64,000 nucleotides of DNA from Thecaphora thlaspeos (taxonomy: Eukaryota; Basidiomycota; Ustilaginomycetes; Urocystidales; Glomosporiaceae): positions 372,001 to 436,000 of the forward strand of contig UWYS01000005.1 in the NCBI GenBank assembly GCA_900291925.1. The letters are read 5' to 3'. A model generated the notes under the pieces. The model was given only the letters and a program-made list of their open reading frames with translations, was not told where the DNA came from and made no database searches. Numbering within the stretch: position 1 is the stretch's first letter; the number at the start of each line of letters is the position of its first letter. Positions 28,461-39,255 of the stretch are shown here, piece after piece. Position numbers and translations under genes: made by a program.

Positions 28461-31400
28461 CTAACTTGACGTCTTAGCGGCCGCAGCGACGTCAGCGAAG
28501 CTCGGCGTAGGTGGCGAATCCGCTCCCTTGGATTCGGACGCAGCGACGATGGCGACAGCTTCGTCCGCGTCGTTGACGTCAACGTCTCCCTCGACGTCGG
28601 TTCGGGCCTGCTCGGCCGTCAGGGCCTTGGCGATCTCGGCGAGGATCTCGACGTCAGAACTCTCGCCGATGCTGCCGCTTCGATTGTCGCCCTGTTGCTC
28701 GAGGTAGGAAGGTGGCAACGCAGCAGTCAGATGCTCTGGACGGTGCGGACTCGTCGGGCTGACGGGAGCCGACATGTTCATCAGCCTGCTCCCGCCGCCG
28801 CCGCCGAGGAATCCGCTGCCGCCGGCCAGAAAGCTGCTTGAGCTGGCTCCCGGTCCAAAATCGGGGCCGATCTCGTGTGACATGCCGATGGGTCGCAGTG
28901 CCAAGCGTTGGCCAAAATCGCCGAGCGAAAACTTGGTGCGAAGCGATGACGGCGCTACCGTGCCGGGCAGCGAGGGTGGCGACCAGATGTCTCCGGCACC
29001 GCCAGGCATGCTGAGCCCGCCGCCGAGGGGAGGCGACGGGGCCGACCACAACGACGGAGCGTTGACGAACGAGGCAGGCGCAAAGCGTGGGCTGTTGGAT
29101 CCATACATCAACGGGTTGTTGCCTGAAGCCGTGGTTGCGGGACCGGCCAGCAGCGGCGAGCCCCGTGAAAAGGCACCAAAGGCACCAGCACCGGGCGGGA
29201 ACAGCTGAGAGCTCGTCGAGATCGTATGCGACGCAGACCCTTTTCCGGCCGAAAGGGGGAGGCGGTCCGAGCCGATCGGAGACGGTGCGGCACTAGTCGA
29301 GGCCAGTTTGGATATCACGCCGGCGCCCCCATGGCGAGCAAGTGGGAAGGCGAAGCGCGACGACGACGTCGGCGAGTGCTCCATCGAGGCGCCGACGGGA
29401 GGCGTCGGGTTGAAAGTGTGCTGCGGCTGCGGCTGCGATGTGACCGCAGACGCCGGCTTGCCGCCATGCAGCTCACTGATGGTTTCCCTGACCATGACCG
29501 GCGAGACATTGGCGGACGAGGCGGATGGGACAAACTCCTGGTTGTTGGGGTTCAAGACGGACCCGGACGTGCCCTTGCCAAACAGCTGGGGAAGTGGAAG
29601 GCTGGAGCGTCGCTCGGAACCGGAAGGCGACGGCTCTGCGCTGTAGTCATGGCCATCGGCGTTGGCGTCAGGAATGTAGCCCCATCCGTAGATCCCACCG
29701 CCGCCCATTGAGCCGAAACCGGCCGACTGTAGACCTCCATAGGATCTTTCTTGCGAGTGCATGTGCGAGAAGCCGCTAGGATACGGTGGCTCCGTCGCGG
29801 TCGGGTTAAACGGTGCATGTATGGAGATCGACCCGGCCCCTCCGTCGGGCCTCAGGTTGTTAGACGAGCGGTAGGCTCGCGCGATGTTCCCCTGAGCTCC
29901 GCCCGAGACGGAAGTCTTGAAGCCCTGGAACGGCCCAGTTGGATAGCCGCCCTGTGCAGCTGGTCCGGAAGCGGCGCGAGCATTGTGTCCATGAAGCGCT
30001 TTGCCCCCTCGACCTCCCCCCGGGCCGGAGGGGTAACCCAGACCCTGCTGCAACCCCTTTCCGCCGCCTCGGGGCAATGCTTGCGAGGGTATCATGTGGT
30101 TGGAGCTGCTGCTGCTGCTGCCGCTGCCGCGGCCACCGCCTCGGACCGCCGAGGCATGGCCACCCCTCCGTGCGTGGAGCGGCTTCGAGAGGACTTTGAT
30201 CTGCGATTGAAGTTTTGAGATCTCGGCTTCGAGAGCGGGGAGCTTTTCGTTTTGAAGGCCATCCCTATCCGCCTCCTTGCTCCGTAGGGCGGCCTCAGCG
30301 GCCTTGAGCTCTTTTTCCACCGCCGCAATCTCGGCCTCGTCGCCCTGCAGCTGAGCTTCCACCTCTGCGTCCTCGGCGTCGACCTCCCGGCTGAGCTCCT
30401 CGAGCTCCTTGGTGACAGTCGCCTCCTGCTTCTCCCAGTCGTCCAGCTCGCCCTCGATCTCCTCGACCTCGTCATGGATCGCTTTGACGTGCGCCGTCGT
30501 CTGTTTGATGGCCTCCTGCAACGCGAGGACCTTCTGCTTGCTGCGATGATCGGTCGAGCTCATCCGGTCGATATGGCGCTTGATGCTCTCGATGTCGTTC
30601 CTCAGTGCCGACTCCGCCTTGGACGTCTCCTTGCGAGCCTTGCGCAGTTCCGCAAGCACGTCGGACTTCATGCCCTCAGATGCCTCGAGCTCCGCCTGCA
30701 GGAGGGCCTTCTTCTGAACGTTGATGACTTCTGAGTCGCCGTCTGCGCTGACGGCCGTCTTGCCAAGCGGCGACGGCGAATTCGGACGCACGGCAGCTGT
30801 CGTCGACCCAATGACTGTCGAGACAACGCCCCGGCTGCTGGGTGGGAGGTCGGCGTTTCGATCTGATGGCGAGACACAAGGGGGAAGCGGGAGCGTGGTC
30901 AGCACCGCGCGTGACGGCGGAAGCGGGCGAGTGGGTCTGTCTTGCTCACCTCGGTCTGCTTTCGTCAACACCGGCAGCCTGATGTTTTCTGGCGTCCCAT
31001 CCAAGCCAGCCTTGACCTCGAATTGGACGTCGTAGTCTGACTCGGTCTGGAGGCCAAAGATGACGACGATTGCCTCGTGGCTGCCCCGCTCTCCCATCAG
31101 GACGTGTGGCCAGTCGCTGCCGTTGACGGTGACGCTCACCCTCTTCTCGAAGACGCTGACCATGTTGGAGGCCTTTGAGTCGCCCTCAAAGCCAGAGTCG
31201 GAGCCCTCGGAGCCGGAGGCGCCATCGTCGTCGATCCCGGTCGTGGCGTCGTCCGATCCGAGCCCACCGTCCTCAATTGCTCTTATTCGACCCTCGAGCG
31301 TCGCAGAGCCGTTGGACGCACGCCTGCCGGACGCTGCCGGTACCGAGGCCGGTCCCCTCAAGCGGATCTTTGTGACCTTTCGGTTGAGGCTGCGCGTCGC

Positions 31401-31889
31401 GATGAGACCCTCTGCAAGCCTGTGCATTGGCGCATCTTGCGAAGAGCCTGGTGTCGGCGAGGCGCGGGCGCTGCCGGCGCTGGACGAAGCCTCCGACGAA
31501 AGCGGCTGATGTCTCGTGTGGGGCAGCTTGGAGGGCTTGACGTTGCCGCTTGACGAGGTTGGCGGGGCGAACACTGCGGATGCCGTGGCGGATGATGGCG
31601 GAGGCGATGCAGTGCCGTTCGAAAGGGAGCGGGTCTGGAAGCGCTGCCTGAGGGGCGTCGTGGCGATGCCCGAAGGGATGGCGCTTAGCGGTGACGGATG
31701 GGTCGACCAAAGGACAGAGACCGAGACTGGAGTGAGGTCGAGCAACTCGATGCGGTAAGGGTGATGCTGGTTCATCTGCTTCAGCCTCTGCCCTGTTGCG
31801 AGAGCCAGCTTGCGCCGCGACGGTGAGTCCCGGCCGTCCCGTGAACCCTCCGCCAGCGCCTCGGACGTTGACGGCGCTGGAGAGGACAT
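28461..31889 (-). CDS. acrB: AcrB-like coiled-coil protein (ubiquitination network type)
   Basis: Start at the ATG at 31889. I propose two exons, 30950-31889 and 28461-30862 (1113 residues), around an 87-nt in-frame intron with GTGAGC donor, CTGAC branch motif and ATCAG acceptor; the unspliced frame is also open. N-terminal: YRIELLDLTPVSVSVLW, a Ser-rich stretch, then VSVTVNGSDWPHVLM with AIVVIFGLQTESDYDVQF. A coiled coil follows at about 360-538, including SKQKVLALQEAIKQTTAHVK, and then a 570-residue Gly/Ser/Pro-rich tail. The NG-x-W-x-HV strand with the KVLALQE helix is what I recall of Aspergillus AcrB, linked genetically to acriflavine resistance and ubiquitin-dependent regulation. The AcrB membrane segments are not visible here. 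Function is inferred from that resemblance. Confidence 0.75.
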   Translation of the reverse strand: MSSPAPSTSEALAEGSRDGRDSPSRRKLALATGQRLKQMNQHHPYRIELLDLTPVSVSVLWSTHPSPLSAIPSGIATTPLRQRFQTRSLSNGTASPPPSSATASAVFAPPTSSSGNVKPSKLPHTRHQPLSSEASSSAGSARASPTPGSSQDAPMHRLAEGLIATRSLNRKVTKIRLRGPASVPAASGRRASNGSATLEGRIRAIEDGGLGSDDATTGIDDDGASGSEGSDSGFEGDSKASNMVSVFEKRVSVTVNGSDWPHVLMGERGSHEAIVVIFGLQTESDYDVQFEVKAGLDGTPENIRLPVLTKADRGEQDRPTRPLPPSRAVLTTLPLPPCVSPSDRNADLPPSSRGVVSTVIGSTTAAVRPNSPSPLGKTAVSADGDSEVINVQKKALLQAELEASEGMKSDVLAELRKARKETSKAESALRNDIESIKRHIDRMSSTDHRSKQKVLALQEAIKQTTAHVKAIHDEVEEIEGELDDWEKQEATVTKELEELSREVDAEDAEVEAQLQGDEAEIAAVEKELKAAEAALRSKEADRDGLQNEKLPALEAEISKLQSQIKVLSKPLHARRGGHASAVRGGGRGSGSSSSSSNHMIPSQALPRGGGKGLQQGLGYPSGPGGGRGGKALHGHNARAASGPAAQGGYPTGPFQGFKTSVSGGAQGNIARAYRSSNNLRPDGGAGSISIHAPFNPTATEPPYPSGFSHMHSQERSYGGLQSAGFGSMGGGGIYGWGYIPDANADGHDYSAEPSPSGSERRSSLPLPQLFGKGTSGSVLNPNNQEFVPSASSANVSPVMVRETISELHGGKPASAVTSQPQPQHTFNPTPPVGASMEHSPTSSSRFAFPLARHGGAGVISKLASTSAAPSPIGSDRLPLSAGKGSASHTISTSSQLFPPGAGAFGAFSRGSPLLAGPATTASGNNPLMYGSNSPRFAPASFVNAPSLWSAPSPPLGGGLSMPGGAGDIWSPPSLPGTVAPSSLRTKFSLGDFGQRLALRPIGMSHEIGPDFGPGASSSSFLAGGSGFLGGGGGSRLMNMSAPVSPTSPHRPEHLTAALPPSYLEQQGDNRSGSIGESSDVEILAEIAKALTAEQARTDVEGDVDVNDADEAVAIVAASESKGADSPPTPSFADVAAAAKTSS

Positions 31890-33162
31890 CAGAGACGTGC
31901 AGCGAGCAGAATCGGATCGACCGACGTCTTTGTTGCTATGTCAAAGGATGAGGCAGATGAATCCGGCAGATTTCCGGCAGCGGGCGAATGGCTGAAGCCA
32001 ATGACACCCGAGGTCAGCGGCAGTAGGAGGCGAGGATGTCGACTCAATCGATAGGCGAAGGGAGACCAGAGAGGTCGCCGCGGCTAGGCCGATCCGAAGG
32101 CAGCAGAAAGCTGACCCAAGCTGCCGGGCGAGCGACTGGAGCCTTCTTGAGTTTGCTCGGAACTTGCCGAGTGAGCGAATGGAAACGAGGCTGTGCGGGA
32201 GTGCTGATGTCGGATTGGGTCGAGTCTGCACGAGGCCGAGGCGGATCGAGCCTAACCACGGCTCGTGGAGCCTTCCGGGGCAAGGAATCGGCGCTGTTGT
32301 TGGAAAGGACCCTTACCGTAGGAGTAGGCCTTGTATGTTGAAGGGAGGGAACAGTAGAGAGCGACAGCTGAAGAGATGGTGCGTAGAGAAAGAAGGAAGG
32401 TGTTGGACTGTCGTGGCGGGTCGAGCCACGTCGGGGGACAAGCCTTCCAAAGAATACAGAATTCAAAGGCAGCTGCGCCTGCAGCTTGCCGCCCCTTCGC
32501 AGCTCTCTCACGAGCTGGGCAACCCCGCTTTTTCCCGATCTGGACTTCGCTCGCAGGCTCCCCCGATGCTCGGCCATCTCCCCCTTGGTGGCAAGAGATC
32601 GTGGGCCTGGCAGCGGCAGGCGAGAATGCAGCGTCAGAGCGACAGAGTGGGCTCCTATTCAGTGATGGAGCAGGATGGTGAAAGCACTCTAGCTTCTCAA
32701 GGCAGAGAAACCGACGGTTCAGGATGATTGACTGCTGTGACCGGCGGCAGGGGGGGCAACCCGGATCCGTCCCACAAGAGAGGCTTAGTCAGTGTAGGAA
32801 GGCGCGTTCCATGTGATCGAGGTGAGGGGGCGCGACCAGGTGGAGCAGTTGCCTGAGCGCAAGGCCACGCAGGCTTGACCCTCGAGGCGTTGCAGCGAGT
32901 CCAACAGAGTCCTCGAGCTTTTCTCCTCGTCCGCTCCATCCTGCCCTGCCCTGACGAACCGCGTTTTCAGCCACAGACCACCACCACCACCAACACCTCA
33001 CCACCAACCGAACTTACGCACCCCAGCACACGCAGCCTTTGCTCTCCGCTCGACTATCGCCGTTTCCCTCCGCAGTCACCGTACTGCCCTCGCGCACAAG
33101 GCCACAGCCCCACTCCACTTGTCAACTTTCTCCCTCCACCTTTTCTTCGCACTCGGCTCACG
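31890..33162. promoter_or_regulatory. Divergent promoter region AcrB-like / RPN1
   Basis: 1.27 kb between two divergent starts. It is C/T-rich toward each start codon in the direction of that gene. Candidate frames on both strands lack family features. No TATA box stands out. Confidence 0.45.
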
Positions 33163-36100
33163 ATGGCGCGCGGCGACGGCCAAGAGCTCGGCCTCACCGT
33201 CCCGTCTGAGGACCCCGTCCAGACAGAGGAGCAGAAGGCCAAGGCCAAGAAGAGAGAGGAGGCCGCCCAGAAGGGCACCGCCGCCTCCGATGGCAAGGAG
33301 AACGGCAAGCCAGAGAAGGCCGAGGACGAGCTGAGCGAGGAGGACCTGCAGCTCAAGAACGAGCTAGAGATGCTCGTAGAGAGGCTAAAGGTGAGTCGTC
33401 CGTCCGCGCGATCGAAACAAGTTCTCACGACCGATTCGAGCTGTGGAGCTGACCACGTCGCACCATCCCCCCTGCACCGGTGTCACTGCTCTCGAATTAC
33501 CGCTCCCACAGGAGGACGAGACCGAACTGCACAGGCCAGCGCTTGAGTCCCTACGCACTCTGATCCGAACCAGCACCTCCAGCATGACCTCCGTACCCAA
33601 GCCCCTCAAGTTTCTACGACCCCACTACCCCGAGCTCAAGACCATCTTCGAGTCGTGGACCGTCAACAACTCCGACAAGTCGCTGTGTGCCGAGATTCTC
33701 TCGGTCCTTGCAATGACCTACTCGGACAACGGCCTGCGCGAGACGCTCACGTTTCGCCTGCGGGCCAACGAGGTGGAAGGCGGCTCGTCAGAGGACCCCG
33801 GACTCTGGGGCCACGAGTACATGAGACATCTGGCATCGGAGCTCGGCGAAGAGTACGCCGCGCGGCAGGACGAGGACGGAGACGTGGGCGAGTTGATGGA
33901 TTTGGCGCTGCAGGTCGTGCCGTTCAGCCTCAAGCATAACGCCGAGGCAGACGCCGTCGACCTGCTGCTCGAGATCGAGGCGATCGACAAGCTCCCGCAG
34001 TTCGTCGACAAGGACACGTACGCCCGCATCTGCCTCTACATGGTCAGCTGCGTCAACCTCCTCGTCCCGCCGGACGATGACCTGTTCCTCCGCACGGCGC
34101 ATGAGATTTACCGCAAGCACGAGCGCTACACCGAGGCGCTCGCCCTCTCGCTCCGCCTCGGCGACAAGGATCTGATCCGCTCCGACTTCGAGGCGCCCAA
34201 GAATCCGGTGATGCGAAAGCAGCTCGCATTCATGCTGGGCCGGCAGCAAGTCCCCATCGAGTGGCTCCAGGACGAGGAGAACCCGATCACCGACTCTGAG
34301 CTGCTCGACTGCATCTACAACACCCATCTCTCGACGCAGTTCATCAACTTTGGCAAGGAGCTCAACGTTCACGAGCCCAAGAGTCTCGAGGACATCTACA
34401 AGAGCCACCTCGAGAACTCGCGCACGAGCCTCAGCACCACTGTCGACTCGGCCCGAGGCAACCTGGCGAGCACGTTTGTCAACGCCTTTGTTAATGCCGG
34501 CTTCGGCAACGACAAGCTGATGGTCGGCGCCGAGGAGGGCAACTCTTGGATCTACAAGAACAAGGACCGCGGCATGCTGTCTGCGGCCGCCTCGCTCGGC
34601 ATGAGCTTGCTCTGGGACACCGAGATGGGCCTCAGTCACATTGACAAGTACACCTACTCGTCCGACGAGAACATCAAGGCGGGCGCGCTGATGGCCTATG
34701 GCATCCTGCACTCTGGCGTCAAGACGGAGATGGATGCGGCGCTGGCCCTGCTGAGCGAGCACGTAGAGAGCAAGAGCGTACCGCTCAAGGTCTCGGCCAT
34801 CGTCGGCCTTGGTCTCGCATACGTGGGCTCGTGCCGCGAAGATATCATGCCCCTCCTGCTGCAGCACGTTCAGGACGAGACAGCGCCGATGGAGGTGGCC
34901 GCCATGTCCGCGCTGTCGCTCGGCTTCATCTTTGTCGGTTCTGCGCACGGCGAGATCACCCCGACGATCCTGCAGTCGATGATGGAGCGGGAGCCGGCGC
35001 AGCTCGATGACAAGTGGGCGCGATTCATGAGCCTCGGTCTGGCGCTCCTTTTCCTCGGCAGGCAGGACGAGAGCGACGCCACCATCGAGACGCTCAAGGC
35101 GATCGAGCACCCCATCTCGAAGCTGGCCCAGGTGCTAGTCGACATGTGCAGCTACACCGGTACCGGCAACGTCCTCAAGGTCCAGACGATGCTCCACCAC
35201 TGCACGGAACGCTTGGGCGGCCAGGCGGACGAGAACAAAGAGGACGGCGCCGCTGACGCCGACGCCGGCGCCAGCGGCAGCAGCGACGAGGAGGCAGACA
35301 AGGACAAGGCCGAGCCCAATGAGCTCTACCAGTCCTTTGCCGTCATCGGCATCGCGCTGGTGGCGATGGGCGAGGACGTGGGAGCGGAGATGACTCTGCG
35401 ACACATGTCGCATTTGATGCACTACGGCGAGTCGCAGATCCGACGCGCAGTACCGCTCGCCCTCGCGCTGCTCAACCCATCCAACCCGGCCATGACGATC
35501 CTCGACACGCTCTCCAAATACTCGCACGACAACGACCTCGACGTCGCGATCAATGCCATTCTCGCAATGGGTCTGGTCGGCGCCGGCACAAATAATGCCA
35601 GGCTGGCCCAGATGCTGCGCCAGCTGGCCGGCTACTACCACAAGGAGCCTGACTGCCTCTTCATGGTGCGTGTCGCGCAGGGCTTGGTCCATATGGGCAA
35701 GGGGACGATCGGCATCAACCCTTACCACACCGACCGACAGCTCATGAGTCGCACCGCCGTCTGCGGCCTGCTCGCGACACTCGTCTCGTTCACCGATGCG
35801 CGTGGCTTCGTGCTCGACAACAGCCACTGGATGCTCTACTGGCTCACGTCGGCCATGTACCCACGCTTCCTCATCACACTCGACGAGGACCTGCAGAACC
35901 TGGCAACGTCGGCGCGAGTTGGACAGGCGGTCGACGTTGTGGGACAGGCGGGCAAGCCGAGGACCATCTCGGGCTTCCAGGTGAGTGACGGACGTGGCGG
36001 TAGGAAGGCGCTGTTTCACGGTCGGTCAATCGATCGATCACCCTTGCTGACTCGTTCCTTGATCGATTTCGGCCGCATCCTCCTGCACCTCCTGCACCTC

Positions 36101-36359
36101 CTCTCGCAGACCCACACTACGCCCGTCCGCCTCGGCACGTACGAAAGGGCCGAGCTGGCCACAGAAGAGTACCTACCTTACGCTCACGGTACGTCCGGCC
36201 CCCGATCCCCTTGCTGATGTTCCCGTTGTCACGACAACGTCTCTGACCCTCCCTCCTTTGGCTCCGCTTCCCCCCCCCCCCCCCCCCCCCTCTACAGTTC
36301 TGGAAGGTTTCTCGATCCTGATGAAGAACCCAGGCTACATCAAAGAGGAAGACATCTGA
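33163..36359 (+). CDS. RPN1: 26S proteasome regulatory subunit RPN1
   Basis: Four exons: 33163-33390, 33512-35980, 36110-36188 and 36298-36359 (945 residues; human PSMD2 is 908, yeast Rpn1 993). It is a base subunit of the 19S regulator that binds ubiquitin-like shuttle factors and Ubp6/USP14. Seen: a Lys/Glu-rich N-terminus ending LQLKNELEMLVERLK, then EDETELHRPALESLRTLIR across intron 1; proteasome/cyclosome repeats such as SAAASLGMSLLWDTEMGLSH and KAGALMAYGILHSGV; an acidic insertion (NKEDGAADADAGASGSSDEE); and the conserved C-terminus THTTPVRLGTYERAELATEE...VLEGFSILMKNPGYIKEEDI, recovered only by splicing introns 2 and 3. Intron 2 (129 nt) is open in frame. Intron 3 has a GTACGT donor and a C21 run before its acceptor. 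Confidence 0.97.
36270..36290. repeat. C21 homopolymer in RPN1 intron 3
   Basis: A run of 21 C residues immediately upstream of the TCTACAG acceptor of the last RPN1 intron; it serves as its polypyrimidine tract. Its length is prone to sequencing or assembly error, but it does not affect the reading frame. Confidence 0.9.
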
Positions 36360-36586
36360 AAAGAACCCGTGCCCACGGGTCACACTGCGCCGCACCCTGT
36401 TTCTCTTATCACGCACGCACTCAGGTCCGTCAATGAAAATGTAGACCACGAAGGACATCGGCTTGCGCGCGTGATTCCTTTTCATCGGCGTAAGTGGTGA
36501 ACTATGCTTTGCGGCAGCGACAAGGCGCGAAGAGTGATGCATGCTGCATGTCGAAGAAGGCGACGTTGACGGCTAGGCGAGAATGT

Positions 36587-38624
36587 CTAGAGGAAGCTAA
36601 TGCCGACGCCGAGCTGTAGGCCTTTGCGGATCGAGTCGCTTCGACGTGCCGCTAGGGGTAGACCGGCGTTGAGTTCGACGCGGAGGGGTCCTTGGAGGTA
36701 GACGAGACCCATACCGACCGAGACGGACGGTTGCAAGAGCGGAGAGAGGGAGCTTGTCAGGTTCTGAAGTGAAGTTGCTGCGTGAAGAATACAAAGAAGA
36801 CGTGAAAGCGTGAACATGGAAGGATAAGTCAGTTCATGGCATCTTGAAAGCAAAGGTGACAAAAGCGTCGACGGGAAAAGGGATGCGGCACGCACTCTGA
36901 TCGATCTGGACCAACTGTCCAGCATTGAGAAAGGCGTGTAGCTTGACGGGCCAGTCTGGCTTTTTCGGGATGTTGAAGTTGGTCCCCATGCCGAGACTCC
37001 AATAGACATCGCCCCCCAGGCTGTCGAGCTTGTCCTTTGGCCCCAGCCCGTTCAAACGGAACATGCGGACACACGTCGGCCCACCGAGCTGGAACCGGTC
37101 CGAGTACAGAGAAGGACTGGAGGCGAGAGTGCGCAGGAAACCGCTGCGGAACGTGAAAGTCGATGTCGGTAGTGTCGGTCCGGGAGGAGGAGGGGTGAGG
37201 TCGGTCGATTCGAGGGCGGTCGGAGTCTGCTTTTCGTCGAGGAAGGGTGAGGAAATATCGTTGCCGCTGCGTGTAATCTTGGATGGGGCACGGAAACGGC
37301 TGAAGAGGTCGGTATCGGGCAACGTCCAGCGACGGCCGAACGAGACTTCCGTCTCGACCTTGTAGTGCGAAGCGTCGCCGCCGAATCCCGCCAGTTCTTG
37401 AACCAGCTTGAAGTAGGAGCCAGAGCCGGGAAGAACGGGATCGTCCCTCGTATCGCGCAGCAACGTGTGACTGAACGACGACTTGACCGTCGGCTGGGTT
37501 GCGAGCTTGCGCATGCTGATCGAGACGTCGGGCAGCAATCTCCCCAGGCCTCGTACCGAGGCCTCGTAGGCGAACTCGTGCTGGACAGTGGGAGAGATGT
37601 TGGAAGAGATGGCGGCCTTGAGGCCCTTTATGCTCTCGAATGCGCTCGAAAAGGCAGTGAGGTCGCGCTCGGACGAGAAGGCCATCAGACTGGCGGTGTG
37701 ATCTGGATTGGCGAGCAGCGGTGCGGAGAACTGAAGGTTGAAGGCCTGCTTTGTCCGTGTTCCGAACGTCACGCTGCCCTGCAGCGTCTCTGCGCCGCCA
37801 AAGACGTTGCGTATCCTTCCCTGGATCGAGGCGGATCCTTCGCCGTTGCCAACGTCGGTCGACGACTTGAGGAAGATGCGTCCCTTTGGTCGGCACGAGA
37901 GGATCACATCAACGTCCTCCTCTGTCGCATCGGGGGCGAGCGAAGGTGCGAGGGTGGCGTCGATATTGTGAAAGAGGTCAAACTTGGTCAGGTCCGATAC
38001 GATCGAGCCCGTGAGATTCATGATGGAGGGTAGAGTGATCGGCTGGGATGGGAGCGGGTGCTCGACCCGGCTGCCGTAGAGAGCGCTGTTCAAGACGGCG
38101 AAGCGGAGAGCATTCTGGGCGTTGAGCGACGGGTCGAGGTAGGGACGGCAGAGGGTGGCGAGGAAGGAAGGACGGAGAGACGTGGCACTTTCGATCCGAA
38201 TCGAATTTAGTCGGAGGATGGGAGAAGGTGTAAAGGCGGCGGCGGAGGAGGAGGGACCAGCGCCTTGAAGGATCTGGGTGGCGCGGAGGAGGTTGTGCTC
38301 CTGGATCAGCGGCTGAAGAGGCTCAAGCTGCGGTGCCTGTGCCGATGCCGATGCGCTGTGCGAAGTATTCATGGCTTCTGCCTCATCGCTGGCGCGCGAC
38401 GGCACGGGCGCAGTGGGCGGCACGGGAGCGGACTCCGGGTCAGCCTGAGGAGGATAAGCAGGTCGAGGCGGATGAGAGCTTTGAGGTGGTGGTATGCTGG
38501 AAGAGGAAGCGGTGCTTGACGATGAAGTGGCGACGGCGGCGGCTGCTTCAGCCTCGGACGACGGCGACGTCGGCTGCTGCGTCGGCTGCTGGCTCCTCTG
38601 CTCTTTGAGCGTGTTGAACTCCAT
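36587..38624 (-). CDS. SAM50: Mitochondrial outer-membrane sorting and assembly machinery subunit SAM50
   Basis: Two exons, 36896-38624 and 36587-36777, across a 118-nt intron (GTGCGT...ACGCAG), 639 residues; start ATG at 38624. Sam50 is the Omp85-type beta barrel that inserts beta-barrel proteins into the mitochondrial outer membrane. The N-terminal 150 residues are Pro/Ser/Ala-rich, longer than in yeast (484 residues). Then a POTRA-like region (TKFDLFHNIDATLAPSL...VDVILSCRPKG) and the barrel: KQAFNLQFSAPLLAN, HTLLRDTRDDPVLPGSGSYF, DRFQLGGPTCVRMFRLNGLG. Splicing adds the last strands (PSVSVGMGLVYL, VELNAGLPLAA, GLQLGVGISFL), ending in the aromatic beta-barrel terminus. One loop is enlarged by TPPPPGPTLPT. 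It converges on RPN1 and is divergent from RPC25. Confidence 0.93.
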
Positions 38625-39255
38625 ATTGAGGATAGCGTCGGTAACGATCTCCGATTACTTCTTGGCGGCGAGCGGGTGGGCGAATCTCGAGGTGTGAGGT
38701 GTGAGGTGTCGAGGGAGGGGGTCCAGGGCGTTGCGGTGGGATCGGATCTTCCTTTGACGTCCGCCGTGACATGTGAGAAAGCCAAGCTCACGGCAGTCAC
38801 GTTGGCAGCAGCTGGTGAGTGCGCTCCGTCTTCCGAGGAACAGGAAACAAGTTGCCGCACGGCGCGCGCGGGCGAGGTGGAGAAATTCCAGCAGCAGCAA
38901 GCGTGAGCGGGCACCTCCAAGCCCCCCTTTTTGTGTGTCTTTGGCGGAACATCCGGTCCTCGTCCTCGACGACCACCAACCAGCGCATCGGCACATCCTA
39001 CGTCGGACTTAGCCGGCACCGCGTGACCGCCCATCACAGTCAAAGGCATTTCGGGACACATCGCCGCTCACCCTCGCAGCCGCATAGCCTCGGCAGGGAG
39101 CTCTGACACTCAAATAATGGAGGCCTAAGGCAGGACACCGCCAAAGCCCCACACCCTCCCTTTGCTCTCGGAAGGCAGCCGCCCTCGTCCCTGCACGCCT
39201 CTCCCGCAATCTCCTGGTTAGGAGGAAGAGCATCGGGCTTGCTGCCGCCACCACC
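38625..39255. promoter_or_regulatory. Divergent promoter SAM50 / RPC25
   Basis: About 630 bases separating two divergent start codons. No TATA-like element or repeat stands out. The frames in it look like shadows. Confidence 0.45.

Noticed and set aside
32587..32595. GGTGGCAAG upstream of RPN1, one base off the yeast proteasome PACE element
   Set aside because: 8 of 9 bases, ~570 bases from the start codon, and Rpn4/PACE regulation is not established for basidiomycetes.
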